This document shows positions 47,901 through 58,664 of a stretch of DNA of 64,000 nucleotides, piece by piece (the first letter of the stretch is position 1; every line of letters starts with the position of its first letter). The notes below the pieces were generated by a model. The model made no database searches, had not been told where the DNA came from, and was given only the letters and a program-made list of their open reading frames with translations. Source of the DNA: Spisula solida (taxonomy: Eukaryota > Mollusca > Bivalvia > Venerida > Mactridae); contig OX365946.1 in assembly GCA_947247005.1 (NCBI GenBank), positions 9,184,453-9,248,452 of the forward strand. The letters are read 5' to 3'. Made by a program: the position numbers and the translations under genes.

Positions 47901-50900
47901 AATAGGAGCTTATAAGTTATAAGAGACATTAGACGGGTGTCATTACTACGGTACTCTGGTAAGAGCCATAGACGGGTGTCAGTATTATTATATTATGGTA
48001 AGAGCCATACAAATTAGAGTCTTTATATATAACTTATACAAATCTGAAATTAAATAGAGCTCTTGAAACTTTTATGTAACAAACTCAGAATAGTGTTTTC
48101 TGATTAAATTTGTGATTTGTAATAGAGATTGGAGCCTGGAAACTGTCTAGCATTGTCTACAAACCTGATAGTTTTAGCACATTTAGAATCTACATAAGCA
48201 CTATCACCATAGTCGACATAGAACACGTCTATCTGTGAATCTTTCACCTCCATCACCTTGGCACGATACCATGTATTATCATTCTCAAATGGAGCAGCAA
48301 CAATATTACCTTTCTTCAAAGAAGACAGACTCAGCTTCTGGCAATTAAAAACATCATAAACATTTAATTTAATATTTGAAAACAATTACATAAACACACA
48401 TAACTAATATTCACTGTGAAATGAGCACCTCAACCTCTGTTTAATAATTAAAACCATCATTAATATTAACTTTGAAACACTTCAACCTCAGTCTGTTAAT
48501 TTAAAACATCATTAACTTTCACTGTGAAATGAGCACCTCAACCTCTGTTAATTAAAAAACATCATTAACGTTCACTGTGAAATGAGGTGCTGCAATTTAT
48601 TCATTTTAAAGTATAAATTTCACCCTAGACATCCAGATCCTGCTAGTTGTTTAAAGGGGCATGCCTAGAAACTGGAGTGTCTTGGTTTTCATACAACAAA
48701 ATTGCGTTTATCACTTGTAAAACCAACTATTACCGAAAAGTCAAAGAAGAATTTGACTTAAAAATTTACTCTATAACGCGCGCTTTGATATTTTGTAAAT
48801 CGAAAAGGCTGTCAGCTAAAGATTAAGATTAGGACTTAAGATTAAAAATATGAAAGGCCAAAAATTCCGGTAAAAAAAGACAGTGAAAATCTCATCCTTC
48901 ATGGTCATCTATACTATATGGGGTTGTTAATGCTTCATGTTACCCACTTAGAAATAAGTGTAGGGCTACAAAAAATTTCTTTTCGATGAATTAAAAAAAT
49001 TTTGTTCATTAAGTTACATTTTTATAGTATGCTGTTTTCTGTATTTTGTTCAGTTAGTAACCAATCACACGGTGAACCTGTGTGTATAATAATTTATGTA
49101 CAATCATGTAAACTAACCTGCCCTTCATTCTCATAGAAGCATGTCATTTGTTGAGATAGACGATCAAGCTGTAATGCCATTGGTCCGATAGTTTGTATCC
49201 AAAAATGTGACATATCCGCAATTGCAGAAACATAAATTTCCACATATTTTCTTTCCCTTGGAAATGCTAAATATAGGTAAGGATCTCCACCATTGGCAGT
49301 GTCCCAATCATCTTCAGGGGCTAGAGAGAAAACACAAGATGAAAATGACGACCCATCAATAACAAAAACCAAGTATGGCACAATAGCAACCAAATATTAG
49401 TAGTCATTGGTGTTTAAAGTCACCACTAACTTGATCTATAGCCTACTGAACTCAAAATCAATAGGGGTCACCTTTTAGAGATGACCAATGTACCATTGAA
49501 GTTAGAAGATCTTGGGCCCATCTGTTCCTAAATCAGGCTCTGTGGAACAATAGTAAACTAAAGCCATCAAGGACAATGAATGAAGAGGACAATATATTGT
49601 TTAAACAGTGTTAAAGATCATATACAAAGGTCATTTTACAAAATCTGTCTGCAAAGATCACCAAATTTATCTCCCCATGAAACCATTTTCAGACAATGAT
49701 ATTTAACCTGTTAAGAGAGACCACATGAAAACATAGATCACCTGACACTGTCCCCATGGGTGTCTTTACTAACAATTTTGACTGTATTTTAACTGTACGA
49801 CCACATATATTAAACATTTTATTACGAAAAGTTTGTAAACTTGTCACTCTGAATTAGTAAAATGACTAAATGATCCTTCCATTTCAGAGGAAAATGTCAG
49901 ACAGACAGGACTGAGTTTTCTCAAAGTCTGCTACAATATCAAGTTATAATGTAGAAATCAATACCATGATCCCCGGATTGGTTCCCGGCCAGATCAGCAC
50001 CTTGGTTCCTAACTTGACCGTGTGGTTTCATACTAGAATCATCTCTATTGATTCTCGACTCTCTAGCATCCCTGTTAGCAGCAGACACAGCTAATTCTGC
50101 TCTCCTCTGATCTTCTTCATCTACTTTCTCTTGTAACAGACCCTATAAAACAGCAAGAAGGGGGCCAAGATGACCTTAAATTTCTCACCTGAGTACTACC
50201 CTCCTCCTTTTGTAAGCACTGCTCTGACCCCAGGGAGTTTTTTCGAATGCATATAGAATAATCAAATCAAAATCATTTAAAAGGAATCATTTTTTTTGGA
50301 GGTCTTCTTTTTATGAATTTAAAATTTTATCATTTTTATTATTAATTAGTTCCGTAAATTAATTTCAAGGGCCAAGGCTGTGGTCGAGTGGTTAGTGCAC
50401 TAGATATGTAACCTGGCAATCTGGGTTAGATTCGCGGTTGTTTGACAACCATGTAAAATTACCTCCACAGAAGGAAAAGTTGCTAGTTCCTTGTTGGAGG
50501 GTAAGTTAGTACTGGTTAGGATGCAGTCCAGGAAACATGGTCAGGTAAATCAGCCACCATATATAACTGAAAAACTATTGAGAAACAGTGTTAAACATAC
50601 ATTCATTTCATCATTTAATGGCAATTATGTGGCTTTAATCATAGCTTTAATGCAGCATTAAGCATAGCTTTAACGCAGCTTTAGCCAAGCTTATTTGGCA
50701 TAGGATATTTCAGGCAAGTTAATCACATTTTCTAAAGGACAAACCAAAACAGCTAACATCTACATAACTGAGTGATCAGTTAAAATAATATACCATGGTT
50801 CATACAAAATTCAATGACTATTCAAGGATTTTTCAACGTAGAATAGGTATTTTCAAGGCATTTTCGCACACATCAACCGAGGTTAAATTGTACGAAAATT

Positions 50901-53900
50901 ATTTGCCATTTTATACACTTTTTCTAATGACATCATATATATAGTGTTACACAAGAATACCTGATTGCACTCAATTCATTACATACACGCACCTATACAT
51001 TGATGTTATTTTAATTTTTTTAGAAAGAGAGTTTGTTTCATTTTTTAGTTTTTACGCAGATATTATGTGCCATTTTGACAATGTCCATATTTTTATGGAT
51101 ATTCAAGGCTGTTGGTCTGAAGGATATTCAGTTAAATTTAAGCACTATTTTGGTTTTTTTCAAGGTAGCACTAAATTCAAGTACTTTTTGAGGTTGAACC
51201 AAAATTAAAGGACTTTTCAAGGCATGTGCAAACCTTGTATACCAAGCAATACATACCTTAGCCATTACTATTTGTTCCTTAGTTCCTGTGAGAGTTATAA
51301 GATGGAGCTGTTCTGGGTTGCCATCTCGAGATCGATCTATAGATATCTTACATTTTGATGATCTCGATAACTGACGTACAGTTTCACCACCTCGACCTGA
51401 AAAGTTACATAAATTATAGTAAAATCATGAACTTTGGTAATGAATTTTGACTGTAAATATAAATATTGTCTTGGTATTCAGTACAACCTCTCAAGAGCAG
51501 CCCTCTGTAGAACAACAACCACTATGTAACAACACCTTTAAAAGTTCATTAGCTGATATTTACTATATATTTAACCACCGTAGAGCAACAACCTCTGTAC
51601 AACAGCCAATATTTACAGCTCCAAAAGGGTGTTGCTCTACAGAGGTTTTGCTGTATATGTACACAAATGAAGACTGTTTCAAATTTTAATGCTTACTGGT
51701 AAGTGCTTATGAGCCTACCCCACTTCAATATTTGAGCTACATTATCCCATCTATATCATACCGCTATTAGAATGTCACCTACAAAGCCCCGGAGGAAGCT
51801 TTGTCCACAATAACTAACTAAGTCAATCAGGGTCCATTATTCTGTAGAAATGTTGGTTAGTGATACATAGTGTAAACAAGTATGCCAAGTTTGAAACCAA
51901 TGCCTTGTTGGATTTTGAAAATATTTGAGTTTTAAAAACTTGAAAGTTTTGATTAACATTTTCAATGGAACAGACCAACAGAAAAATGGACAGACTGTTT
52001 AAGACAATCACTATATGCCTCCTGCATCAGTAGATGTCGGGAAATAAAAACTTTACATGTTATTTCGCCACTTGAGCCACAGCGGGTTGGCTTATCAGGT
52101 ACCTGGAAAACTATGTCATTACTGCATGTCTAATACATTGCATCAAATTTTAGGAAATTCAGCAGCAGACTGGATGATATTTTAATACAATTTGCACCAT
52201 GTTTTCTTCATTGGTTATGCTTAGCTGACGTAAGACACACTTGACTAGAGCATTTTTTTTAAACAAACTGTATGTCTCCCACAAATGGTCATAACTCTGT
52301 CAAAAGTCAGCCATAAATTCCTTACAATACACACAACTAGGCTTGGTACTAAGTATTCATGTAAAGTTTCATTTAAATACAACCAATAGTTAAGGAGAAC
52401 TATATTTGTAACATCAATCCAAACAGACAGATATCAGCACAAAATCAATAATCCTCTCCCACTGTATGTAGATTAATTGAAACTGGTTTGTACATTAACA
52501 ATTATCTAAATTAGGTTAGTATATTAGACTCACCTATAATTCTACCTAGTGCATATTTAGGAACTTTCATTTCCTCTTTCACACTGACGGGTAGGTCAGC
52601 AATCATTTCACGTATCAAGCATTCCGCTGATTGGGCCGCGGTCGCCGATCCACGAAGTACAAGGTATCGGTCACCTTCACCTTCGCCGGCATCATCCTTG
52701 AAGTTCATTCTAACACCTGTACGTTCTTGTAACTGTGTATCATAACAACACATTGAATAAAATATAATATGTACACAGTCACCATTATTCACTCATAGCA
52801 CATGTAACTTTTGCCTCAGAAAAGAGGGTAATATCATTAATCAAAACATGTCAGGTCCTGTTTAGGGGTTCAATAAATGCTTTATCTCAAGCACTGAATT
52901 CGTTAATATTGTACATTATTTTACCAGATATCATATACTTTAGATGCCTTTAGTTAAAGAACAAATGACACTTAAGTTAGAATCTTGAGGGTATTTTGTT
53001 TACTTTATGGGATCCAATGAAACCCCTGCAGTTAACTAAGGCGTGTCTTTTTAATATAAAGTAACTAAAAATGTATTGAATCCCATACACCACTTAAATA
53101 CAACAGCACAATTCAACAGAGCATTTTCCTGAGTAAGAAGTTGAACAAAGAATCTTCAACTGTACTCATAGTTTAACATCATTTAATAGTCAAGCTTTCA
53201 AGACAGTTAAATAAGGAAACACAATATGGAACCAGCAGTCAAAAGGTTGATCCTTTGCATCAATGATTTGAATCTGAAATTTACCTCTTTGATATTAGCT
53301 CCTTGTCTACCAATGATGATCCCTACATATTTCCTTGCGATAGGAACTTCTATAACAGTCTGACGGGACGTGGCTATAATCTCCTTATCTCTCTCAGAAT
53401 CCTCATCATCTTTAAAAACAAAGAATGCAACATATCATTACCATTATATTAAACTGTTTAACAGGTTAAATTATTGCTTTTTTAGACTACTGCTGCTCAA
53501 TAAATTTTGTAATAATTCCAGTCGGTACTGTCACAGTTGTTACTAACCTCAAAATAAATAGGCCCTATGGGGTAATCTATTGTTGATGAAAACCCTCCAG
53601 GTAAAGTTTAACTTCAAAATAAGGATCCTTGGCCAAACCTTTTACGAGTTATCAATCGGAAAATATTTGGTCTATTTATACATGTTAAAGGTCACAGTGA
53701 CCTTTGACCTACTGACCACAAAATGAATAGGGTTCCTCTACTGTTGATGTCCAATCTTCATGTGAAGATTAAAGAACCTGGCCAAACCGTTTTTGAGTTA
53801 TCGATCAGAAACCATTTACGGTAGTCTACAGACTGGCCGACCTACAGATTATTAAGCTAAACAATATATACCCCCTCTTCTTCACGAAAGGGGCATAACT

Positions 53901-54008
53901 AGTCTTACCATCCTTCCTTGTTCTCCATAGAAAATAGAGAAGTCCTAATGCTGCAGGTACAGCAACCCCTAGAACCACAACCTTCTTTGTTGCACTTAAC
54001 TCCAGCAT
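44964..54008 (-). CDS. TDRKH: Tudor and KH domain-containing protein (TDRKH / Papi), ten coding exons
   Basis: Exons in transcript order: 53909-54008, 53285-53409, 52534-52732, 51257-51396, 49965-50142, 49118-49320, 48165-48337, 47809-47873, 45528-45664, 44964-45020. All junctions are GT-AG and phases agree, summing to 1377 bases (458 residues). Residues 10-28 are a membrane segment (KKVVVLGVAVPAALGLLYF) as in the mitochondrial anchor of the family. KH1 has IIIGRQGANIK (GRQG 67-70), KH2 has GRIIGRGGETVR (GRGG 142-145). A charged linker (~189-260) leads to an extended Tudor domain (~262-458) with YVEIYVSAIADMSHFWIQ, NTWYRAKV, VFYVDYGDS and LTLPFQAIEC. It ends GYAIPNS, just after the Tudor fold, so it lacks the longer C-terminal tail of vertebrate TDRKH (about 560 residues). 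Known role: binds symmetric dimethylarginine of PIWI proteins on the mitochondrial outer membrane and supports pre-piRNA 3' trimming. The start is the first ATG after a likely TTTCAG acceptor at 54021, so the 5' UTR probably has another exon. Confidence 0.93.
45160..45500. repeat. CCAAT-box minisatellite in the last TDRKH intron
   Basis: Seven to eight units of ~45-55 bases. Each starts ATCCAATCAGAAC or a close variant and continues with 'gtctgcaaggtcacatgatc' and an AT-rich spacer. Each unit keeps CCAAT and most keep AGGTCACAT. Lies between coding exons 9 and 10. Confidence 0.85.
46286..47370 (+). repeat. Family G repeat in TDRKH intron 8
   Basis: Starts 'agcgcccaaagggccctagg' with TCGCTCACCTG and ends GACAGGTGAGCTA. 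It holds six to seven units of ~148 bases, the cleanest array of this family in the window, and a GGACGGACGGACGGAC run before the end. Orientation is opposite to the host gene. Confidence 0.85.
48406..48590. repeat. Short tandem repeat next to TDRKH exon 7
   Basis: Three units of about 55-65 bases share 'cactgtgaaatgagcacctc' and 'aacctctgttaatt' and 'catcattaac'. Confidence 0.7.
48651..48806. mobile_element. Truncated copy of the TTAA MITE
   Basis: TTAAAGGGGCATGCCTAGAA and 'ttgcgtttatcacttgtaaa' match the left end of the 25583-26466 element; a later segment ('tataacgcgcgctttgatat') matches its right half. The middle and the right terminus are missing. It lies in TDRKH intron 6. Confidence 0.7.
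49412..49520 (-). repeat. Family T fragment in TDRKH intron 5
   Basis: 'actcaaaatcaataggggtc' and 'gaagttagaagatcttgggc' match the family T unit. One diverged unit only. Confidence 0.6.
50371..50620 (+). repeat. tRNA-derived SINE, family A, in TDRKH intron 4
   Basis: The head holds an A box (TGGTCGAGTGG, 50381-50391) and a B box (GGTTAGATTCG, 50424-50434) at tRNA spacing. The body has GTTGCTAGTTCCTTGTTGGA and GGGTAAGTTAGTACTGGTTA. Relatives at 43046-43160 and 62925-63143. Confidence 0.8.
50776..51245. repeat. Dispersed repeat R2 in TDRKH intron 4
   Basis: About 450 bases that match 55975-56455 in the same orientation. Shared phrases are 'tagaataggtattttcaagg', 'cattttcgcacacatcaacc' and 'gtgcaaacctt'. 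It contains several 'ttcaagg' phrases. Class unknown. Confidence 0.8.
53515..53898 (-). repeat. Family T repeat in TDRKH intron 1
   Basis: Two units with 'caaaatgaatagggttcctc' and GGTCACAGTGACCTTTGACC, ending in the diverged inverted end ACGAAAGGGGCATAAC. Confidence 0.75.
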
Positions 54009-54555
54009 TCTACACTTGAGCTGAAATATAATTTGAGAAAAAAGTGTGATATTAAGAAATAATTGTGGGTCATCCAATTACATATTTTTGGATGAAATAT
54101 TTATTTTATTTTTTAGTTCGGGAAAAAATTGCTCAAAGGATGCTGATAGTTTTTTAGCACAGGTCATTGATGCAATTTTTTGGTCTTGAAAATATATTAC
54201 TCAAAACACTACTTAGAGTAATATATTTTTCAGGACAATAAAGTCGCATCGAGGGCTTGTGCTACAGGGTAGGCTACATTATATAAGCCAGGCGGGAAAT
54301 CAACTACAACTTCGTTACTCGCTAAAATCCTCTTCGGACATTTACTAGCGAGGGTAAAAGTATATAAATATTTAATTATCTCTGATAACTTTAACTACTT
54401 ATTTGCCTCGCAGACAGATGCTCATGGGTTTGAATCCCAACCATCGGTGAGGTTTATATGCGATTATTAAATTTATAATGGATAATTACTGTCCCAGGTA
54501 TTATGCGACGGTATGCTGCTGTCTCGTATATCCGTGCCTCTTAACAGTTTCATCG

Positions 54556-54565
54556 GCGCATGCGC
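54556..54565. promoter_or_regulatory. NRF1-type palindrome upstream of TDRKH
   Basis: GCGCATGCGC, a perfect palindrome matching the core NRF1 site (GCGCATGCGC), with a second GCGCATG 10 bases on. It lies ~550 bases upstream of the first coding exon in otherwise AT-rich DNA. NRF1 sites usually mark TATA-less promoters close to the start site, so the 5' UTR exon is probably nearby. Confidence 0.5.
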
Positions 54566-54589
54566 ACTCGCGCATGTAAGTTCAAAAAA

Positions 54590-55974
54590 TCGTCACCAAT
54601 CTTGGAAGAAAAATTGTTAACTTAACAAATAAAAACAAGAACAATGACAAAATGATTATGAACATACATAAAATTATTGCTTTTGTATGTCTAGGTCAGT
54701 GCTCTGAATCCTGTTGACTGGTAACCATGAAATCCGTGCCTCCTTAAAAACTTGTCTGTACTGGGGCCCTATGGAGTACATTTTTGTATTTGTGTTTAAA
54801 TTAAATAAATTTGGAGTTAGTACTCATCATAAACTGTTTTCATTTTGAGTGTAATAAACTGTGGCGCTAAATGAAATGCGTAATAAAAATGGTATGCAAA
54901 ACAATTAACACCAGTTGAAGAATCCCAGTTGGAATAAGTAATACCCGTATTGTTCCTCGTGGTCAAGGTGACAACAATGACGAGTCGTCCAAAATGACTG
55001 CCCAAATTGATACAAGCCATTTGTGTGAATATTATTTGGGGCTATTTTAGTAAAAATACAAAGTAGCGCATATATTAGAACTGAAATAGTCCAGGCACGA
55101 ATTTCAGGAGAAGGCACGAAATTATGAGACAGAGATATACAACAAGCATATATGGCCAAAGTAGTGTCCCATTTTTTTTCATATTTTACACATGCATTTT
55201 AAGTAACCTGGTTACTGCACTATTTCTTTGGTTACTTGCTGGTTACCTCTGGTTTTGTGGGAAAAAACCTGCAAGTTATAATTAGTTTGTGGACCTCTGG
55301 TTACTCTGTTACTTTAATAATTAGGCCTACTTTCCTTCTATATTTAACAACAATACTGATATATTTTAAGAATATTAAATAAATCTATAGAATATTAAAT
55401 AAATCTATAAGTCCTAACTTAATTCAGCTGTCTTTTATTATTACTATGGTGACACATGATAATTTGATTACCAGTAGGGGGTCAATTTCCACCCGTTGAA
55501 GACAAAAGACCAATTAAAGTGATCAACTGAAAACAAGACTAGTTTATTTCAAAGCTCTACCCATAAGTCACTTCAATGGGGTTTTATGACTTCTCTGCAG
55601 GGTGTCTGTCTGCAGCTGGTAATTGGGGCAATTAATAAATCCCCCATTAAGTGTACAAGCCACTGTGACTGCCAGTACCTTAAAGTTAAAAATTAAATGT
55701 GAATTTATATATATTTTGTGGTTGTGTCAACTTAATTTTTGCATGATGTGATTTATATAACTCTTTAACATATTGGATAAAATAAGTTGAATCACGAAGG
55801 TTTATTAATTTAATTAACGTGCATGGTTGAATGTAAGTGCAAATAAAAGTAAATTTGTAATGTTTATGCAATTTCCATGACTATATCTGATAATATCTAC
55901 CTGGATTTATAAGGACATATCAACATAATCCGTACAAAGGATAGACATGTGAGTATTATTGACTTTTTGACAAT
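54590..55974. other. No gene seen
   Basis: Small direct repeat 'agaatattaaataaatctat' twice at 55370-55407. Open frames overlap one another and have no domains. Confidence 0.45.
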
Positions 55975-56455
55975 AATATTATATTATGGTTCATGAATAC
56001 AAAATTCTCACACCATAATTCAAGGACTTTTGAAGGTAGAATAGGTATTTTCAAGGCATTTTCGCACACATCAACCAAGGTTAAATTGTACGAAAATTAT
56101 TCGCTGCCATTTTATACACTTTTTCTAATGGCATCATAGTATTACACAAGAATACCCGATTGCGCTTAATTCATTACATACTCGAACCTATACATTTATG
56201 AAAGTTTAATTTTGAGAGAGAGTGTTTGTTTCATGTTTTAGTTTTTACGCAGATATTATGTGCCATTGTAACAACGCACGTACATACACTTTTATGGATA
56301 TTCAATTTTAAGGCTGTTTGTCTGAATTCAAGGATTTTCAGTTAAATTCAAGCACTATTTTGGCATTTTTTCAAGGTAGCACAAATTCAACTACTTTTCA
56401 AAGTTGAACTAAATTTCAAGGACATTTCAATGCCTGTGCAAACCTTGCATATAAG
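55975..56455. repeat. Dispersed repeat R2, second copy
   Basis: Matches 50776-51245 including 'aggtattttcaaggcatttt' and 'tgtttcatgttttagttttt' (first copy 'ttttttagttttt'). Confidence 0.8.
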
Positions 56456-57114
56456 GAAAAATAAAGAAAGCAAAATCATGTATTCCAGTGAAAGAATGCC
56501 ATTATATGATTATTTTAAAACTTAATTAAAATGTGATTTTAATATATAGTTTGAGTGTTATAATATTGTCAACCATTTTATAAGTATCTTTCACAGTATG
56601 CAACAAAACCTGAGAGTTCTGTACAAATTTCTATTTACAAATACTTTTCCTAATTCTGTAAATGAAAGTCCCAAATACATCCGTGCAGAGCTTTAACTTC
56701 TTCCAAGGAGGTTGCATATCACGGATATACTCATGTATTCTTTGTGCATATGTAGGTAATGTTCACTCAGGTCAGTGTTGTTATAATTTTGATTTATTTA
56801 TTTTATATACTGGTAGATCTTTACATAATTCAAGATAAATTTACAGAATGAATCACAGTTTTTAAATTAAATTTCAAGCTTTAGTGTAATCAATATTGTT
56901 TGGATGCTAGATCTATTCACTTCAAAGTTTGTAACAGTACAATTCAAATGCCACATAATTTCATGAAATTAACATCAGTCTTCATTATTTTACCATTTTC
57001 CGGCAGAAAAATACTGGCCGAGTTCATCATTATTATCAATGAGATATATCAAAATGTAACAGTTCAGTCTGCTGAAATTGAACCACTATTTGACATTATT
57101 TTATTATATACAAG

Positions 57115-57138
57115 CACGCACGTTAATTAACATGCGTG
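57115..57138. repeat. 24-bp palindrome, CACGCACGTTAATTAACATGCGTG type
   Basis: Twelve-base arms with one mismatch, centred on TTAATTAA. It pairs with a second palindrome ~176 bases away. Confidence 0.8.
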
Positions 57139-57290
57139 ATACAAGCTATGATGGTGATTAACATTAAATATTTTAATTTATTTTGAATTAACTTACAAAT
57201 ATAAAATATTTACCTTTGGCAAGCCAGTGGTTACCAAATTAATGACATAAAATACAAAGATTTAATTCTACTAGTATTCATTGATAAAAC

Positions 57291-57316
57291 CACGCATGTT
57301 TTAATTAACATGCGTG
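57291..57316. repeat. 26-bp palindrome, second copy
   Basis: Arms CACGCATGTT and AACATGCGTG are perfectly complementary around TTAATT. Followed by GATAAAACATG, while the first copy is followed by GATACAAGC. Confidence 0.8.
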
Positions 57317-57968
57317 ATAAAACATGGTGTCCCACTCACTGTGGCAAATATCAACATCATTAGTTTATAATAAAAAGAAGTTAAGATCCTACTTTTTGTC
57401 AGTATTTCTAGTTATTGCCGAAGTTTCTTAATAACAGTAAACTATAATTATAAGTGCCAGAAAATCAAAAGTCGCTTCACATTCTAGATCTGAGTCCAAT
57501 TATGTTCAATTTTAAAGAATATGCTTTCAAACACTGCACATAATTACTTAGGGTGGTCAAAATTTGAAAGTTCAAAATTACTCAAATTTATTAAAATCAT
57601 ATTGCAGTCAGAGATACCTCAGGCTCATTACATGGTATACTAAAAGAAAAATTGCTTCTTGGGAAGATCTAATCCAAATGAATTTTACAGTGCAAATGTA
57701 TATGTATCAATATGAGGAATGCTGTAGCTCATAAAGTATAACAAACAACCATAGTTTTGTCGCCACCAGATTTTGAAACCACACACAATTTGTATGGTAA
57801 TATGTGGCCAATCTAAATGCAAACAAAATTGACAGTACAGCATTAACGGTATTGAAATTGAATGTTTAATCAATTCTGTTTTAAGTGACAAAACACATTT
57901 CACCCACCATATAGCTAAACAATTACAATACAGACGTCAAAGCGAATACTTGTACAACTATACATACA

Positions 57969-57974
57969 TTTATT
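57969..57974 (-). terminator. Possible poly(A) signal for the exon at 58.4-58.7 kb
   Basis: AATAAA on minus ~445 bases after the stop codon of the terminal exon at 58417. Confidence 0.35.
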
Positions 57975-58416
57975 CATTACAAATCAAATACATGTATTTG
58001 TACATAAATTACAAAATGTGTGTTCGAGCTCCTTTTTCAGAAGCGACGCATGTTTTAACGTTACTTTTCCAGCAAAGTATCAATTGACATAACTTATCAT
58101 GCATGCTGCATTTTGGAGTTGTATTACAGTATTTGGCAGCTAAAATGACATGTGATATGCAGTCTTGATAGCGAACGAGTCTTGATATCGCCATCGGAAT
58201 ATATTAACTTCATTTGATAAGAATTTGGTTCTTTAAAACTGCAAGAATCAAGAAGATTACAAACAATTGATTGTGGTCTTTTTAGTGGATGTTTACTGTA
58301 TTATTTAAAGATGTTTGTTCAGTTAAATAGATTTTTGAAGAAGCCTATGCGTTGATATGAATGAAATGTGTTAAAATATTCAATATAATTATATCAAATA
58401 TACCGGGGATATTAGT

Positions 58417-58664
58417 TTAAACGATATGTTCATTTAAAATAATGGCATTATGTGTACCGGAATTAATGTACATGTTTATAGCATTACGTTCAAATTCTGA
58501 GTTCTCCGAAGAAAGTACCGCGTCTCTTGTATTTTGAGAAGCATGCCAAGGATGTTTGAGAGTGACGTAATTTTGTAAAATGTGTTCATAGCCATTTGTG
58601 CCATTTAAATTACCAAACGGGAAAAAAGTTCTGCAGTCCGGGTTCCAACTTGATACTTCATTTT
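58417..58664 (-). CDS. Orphan terminal exon of an unidentified gene
   Basis: A TTTTAATTGCAG acceptor (ending at plus 58665) opens an 81-codon frame (after two bases of a split codon) ending in TAA. It reads SSWNPDCRTFFPFG, LNGTNGYEHILQNYV, TLKHPWHASQNTRD, AVLSSENSEFERNAINMYI, then a short tail. Two Trp, one Cys and a varied composition look like real protein, unlike the repeat-derived frames nearby. The exon has no in-frame ATG near its start, so it must join an upstream exon in phase 1; none was found up to 64 kb. I do not recognise the family; a cytoplasmic tail or a secreted protein end are both possible. Confidence 0.5.

Noticed and set aside
56611..56755. Minus segment reading AQRIHEYIRDMQPPWKKLKL as an exon
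   Set aside because: Protein-like, but a stop sits immediately upstream with no usable acceptor between, and the open length is within chance.
58009..58194. 61-codon minus frame with many Cys
   Set aside because: Falls in the probable 3' UTR of the 58.4 kb exon and has no splice signals.
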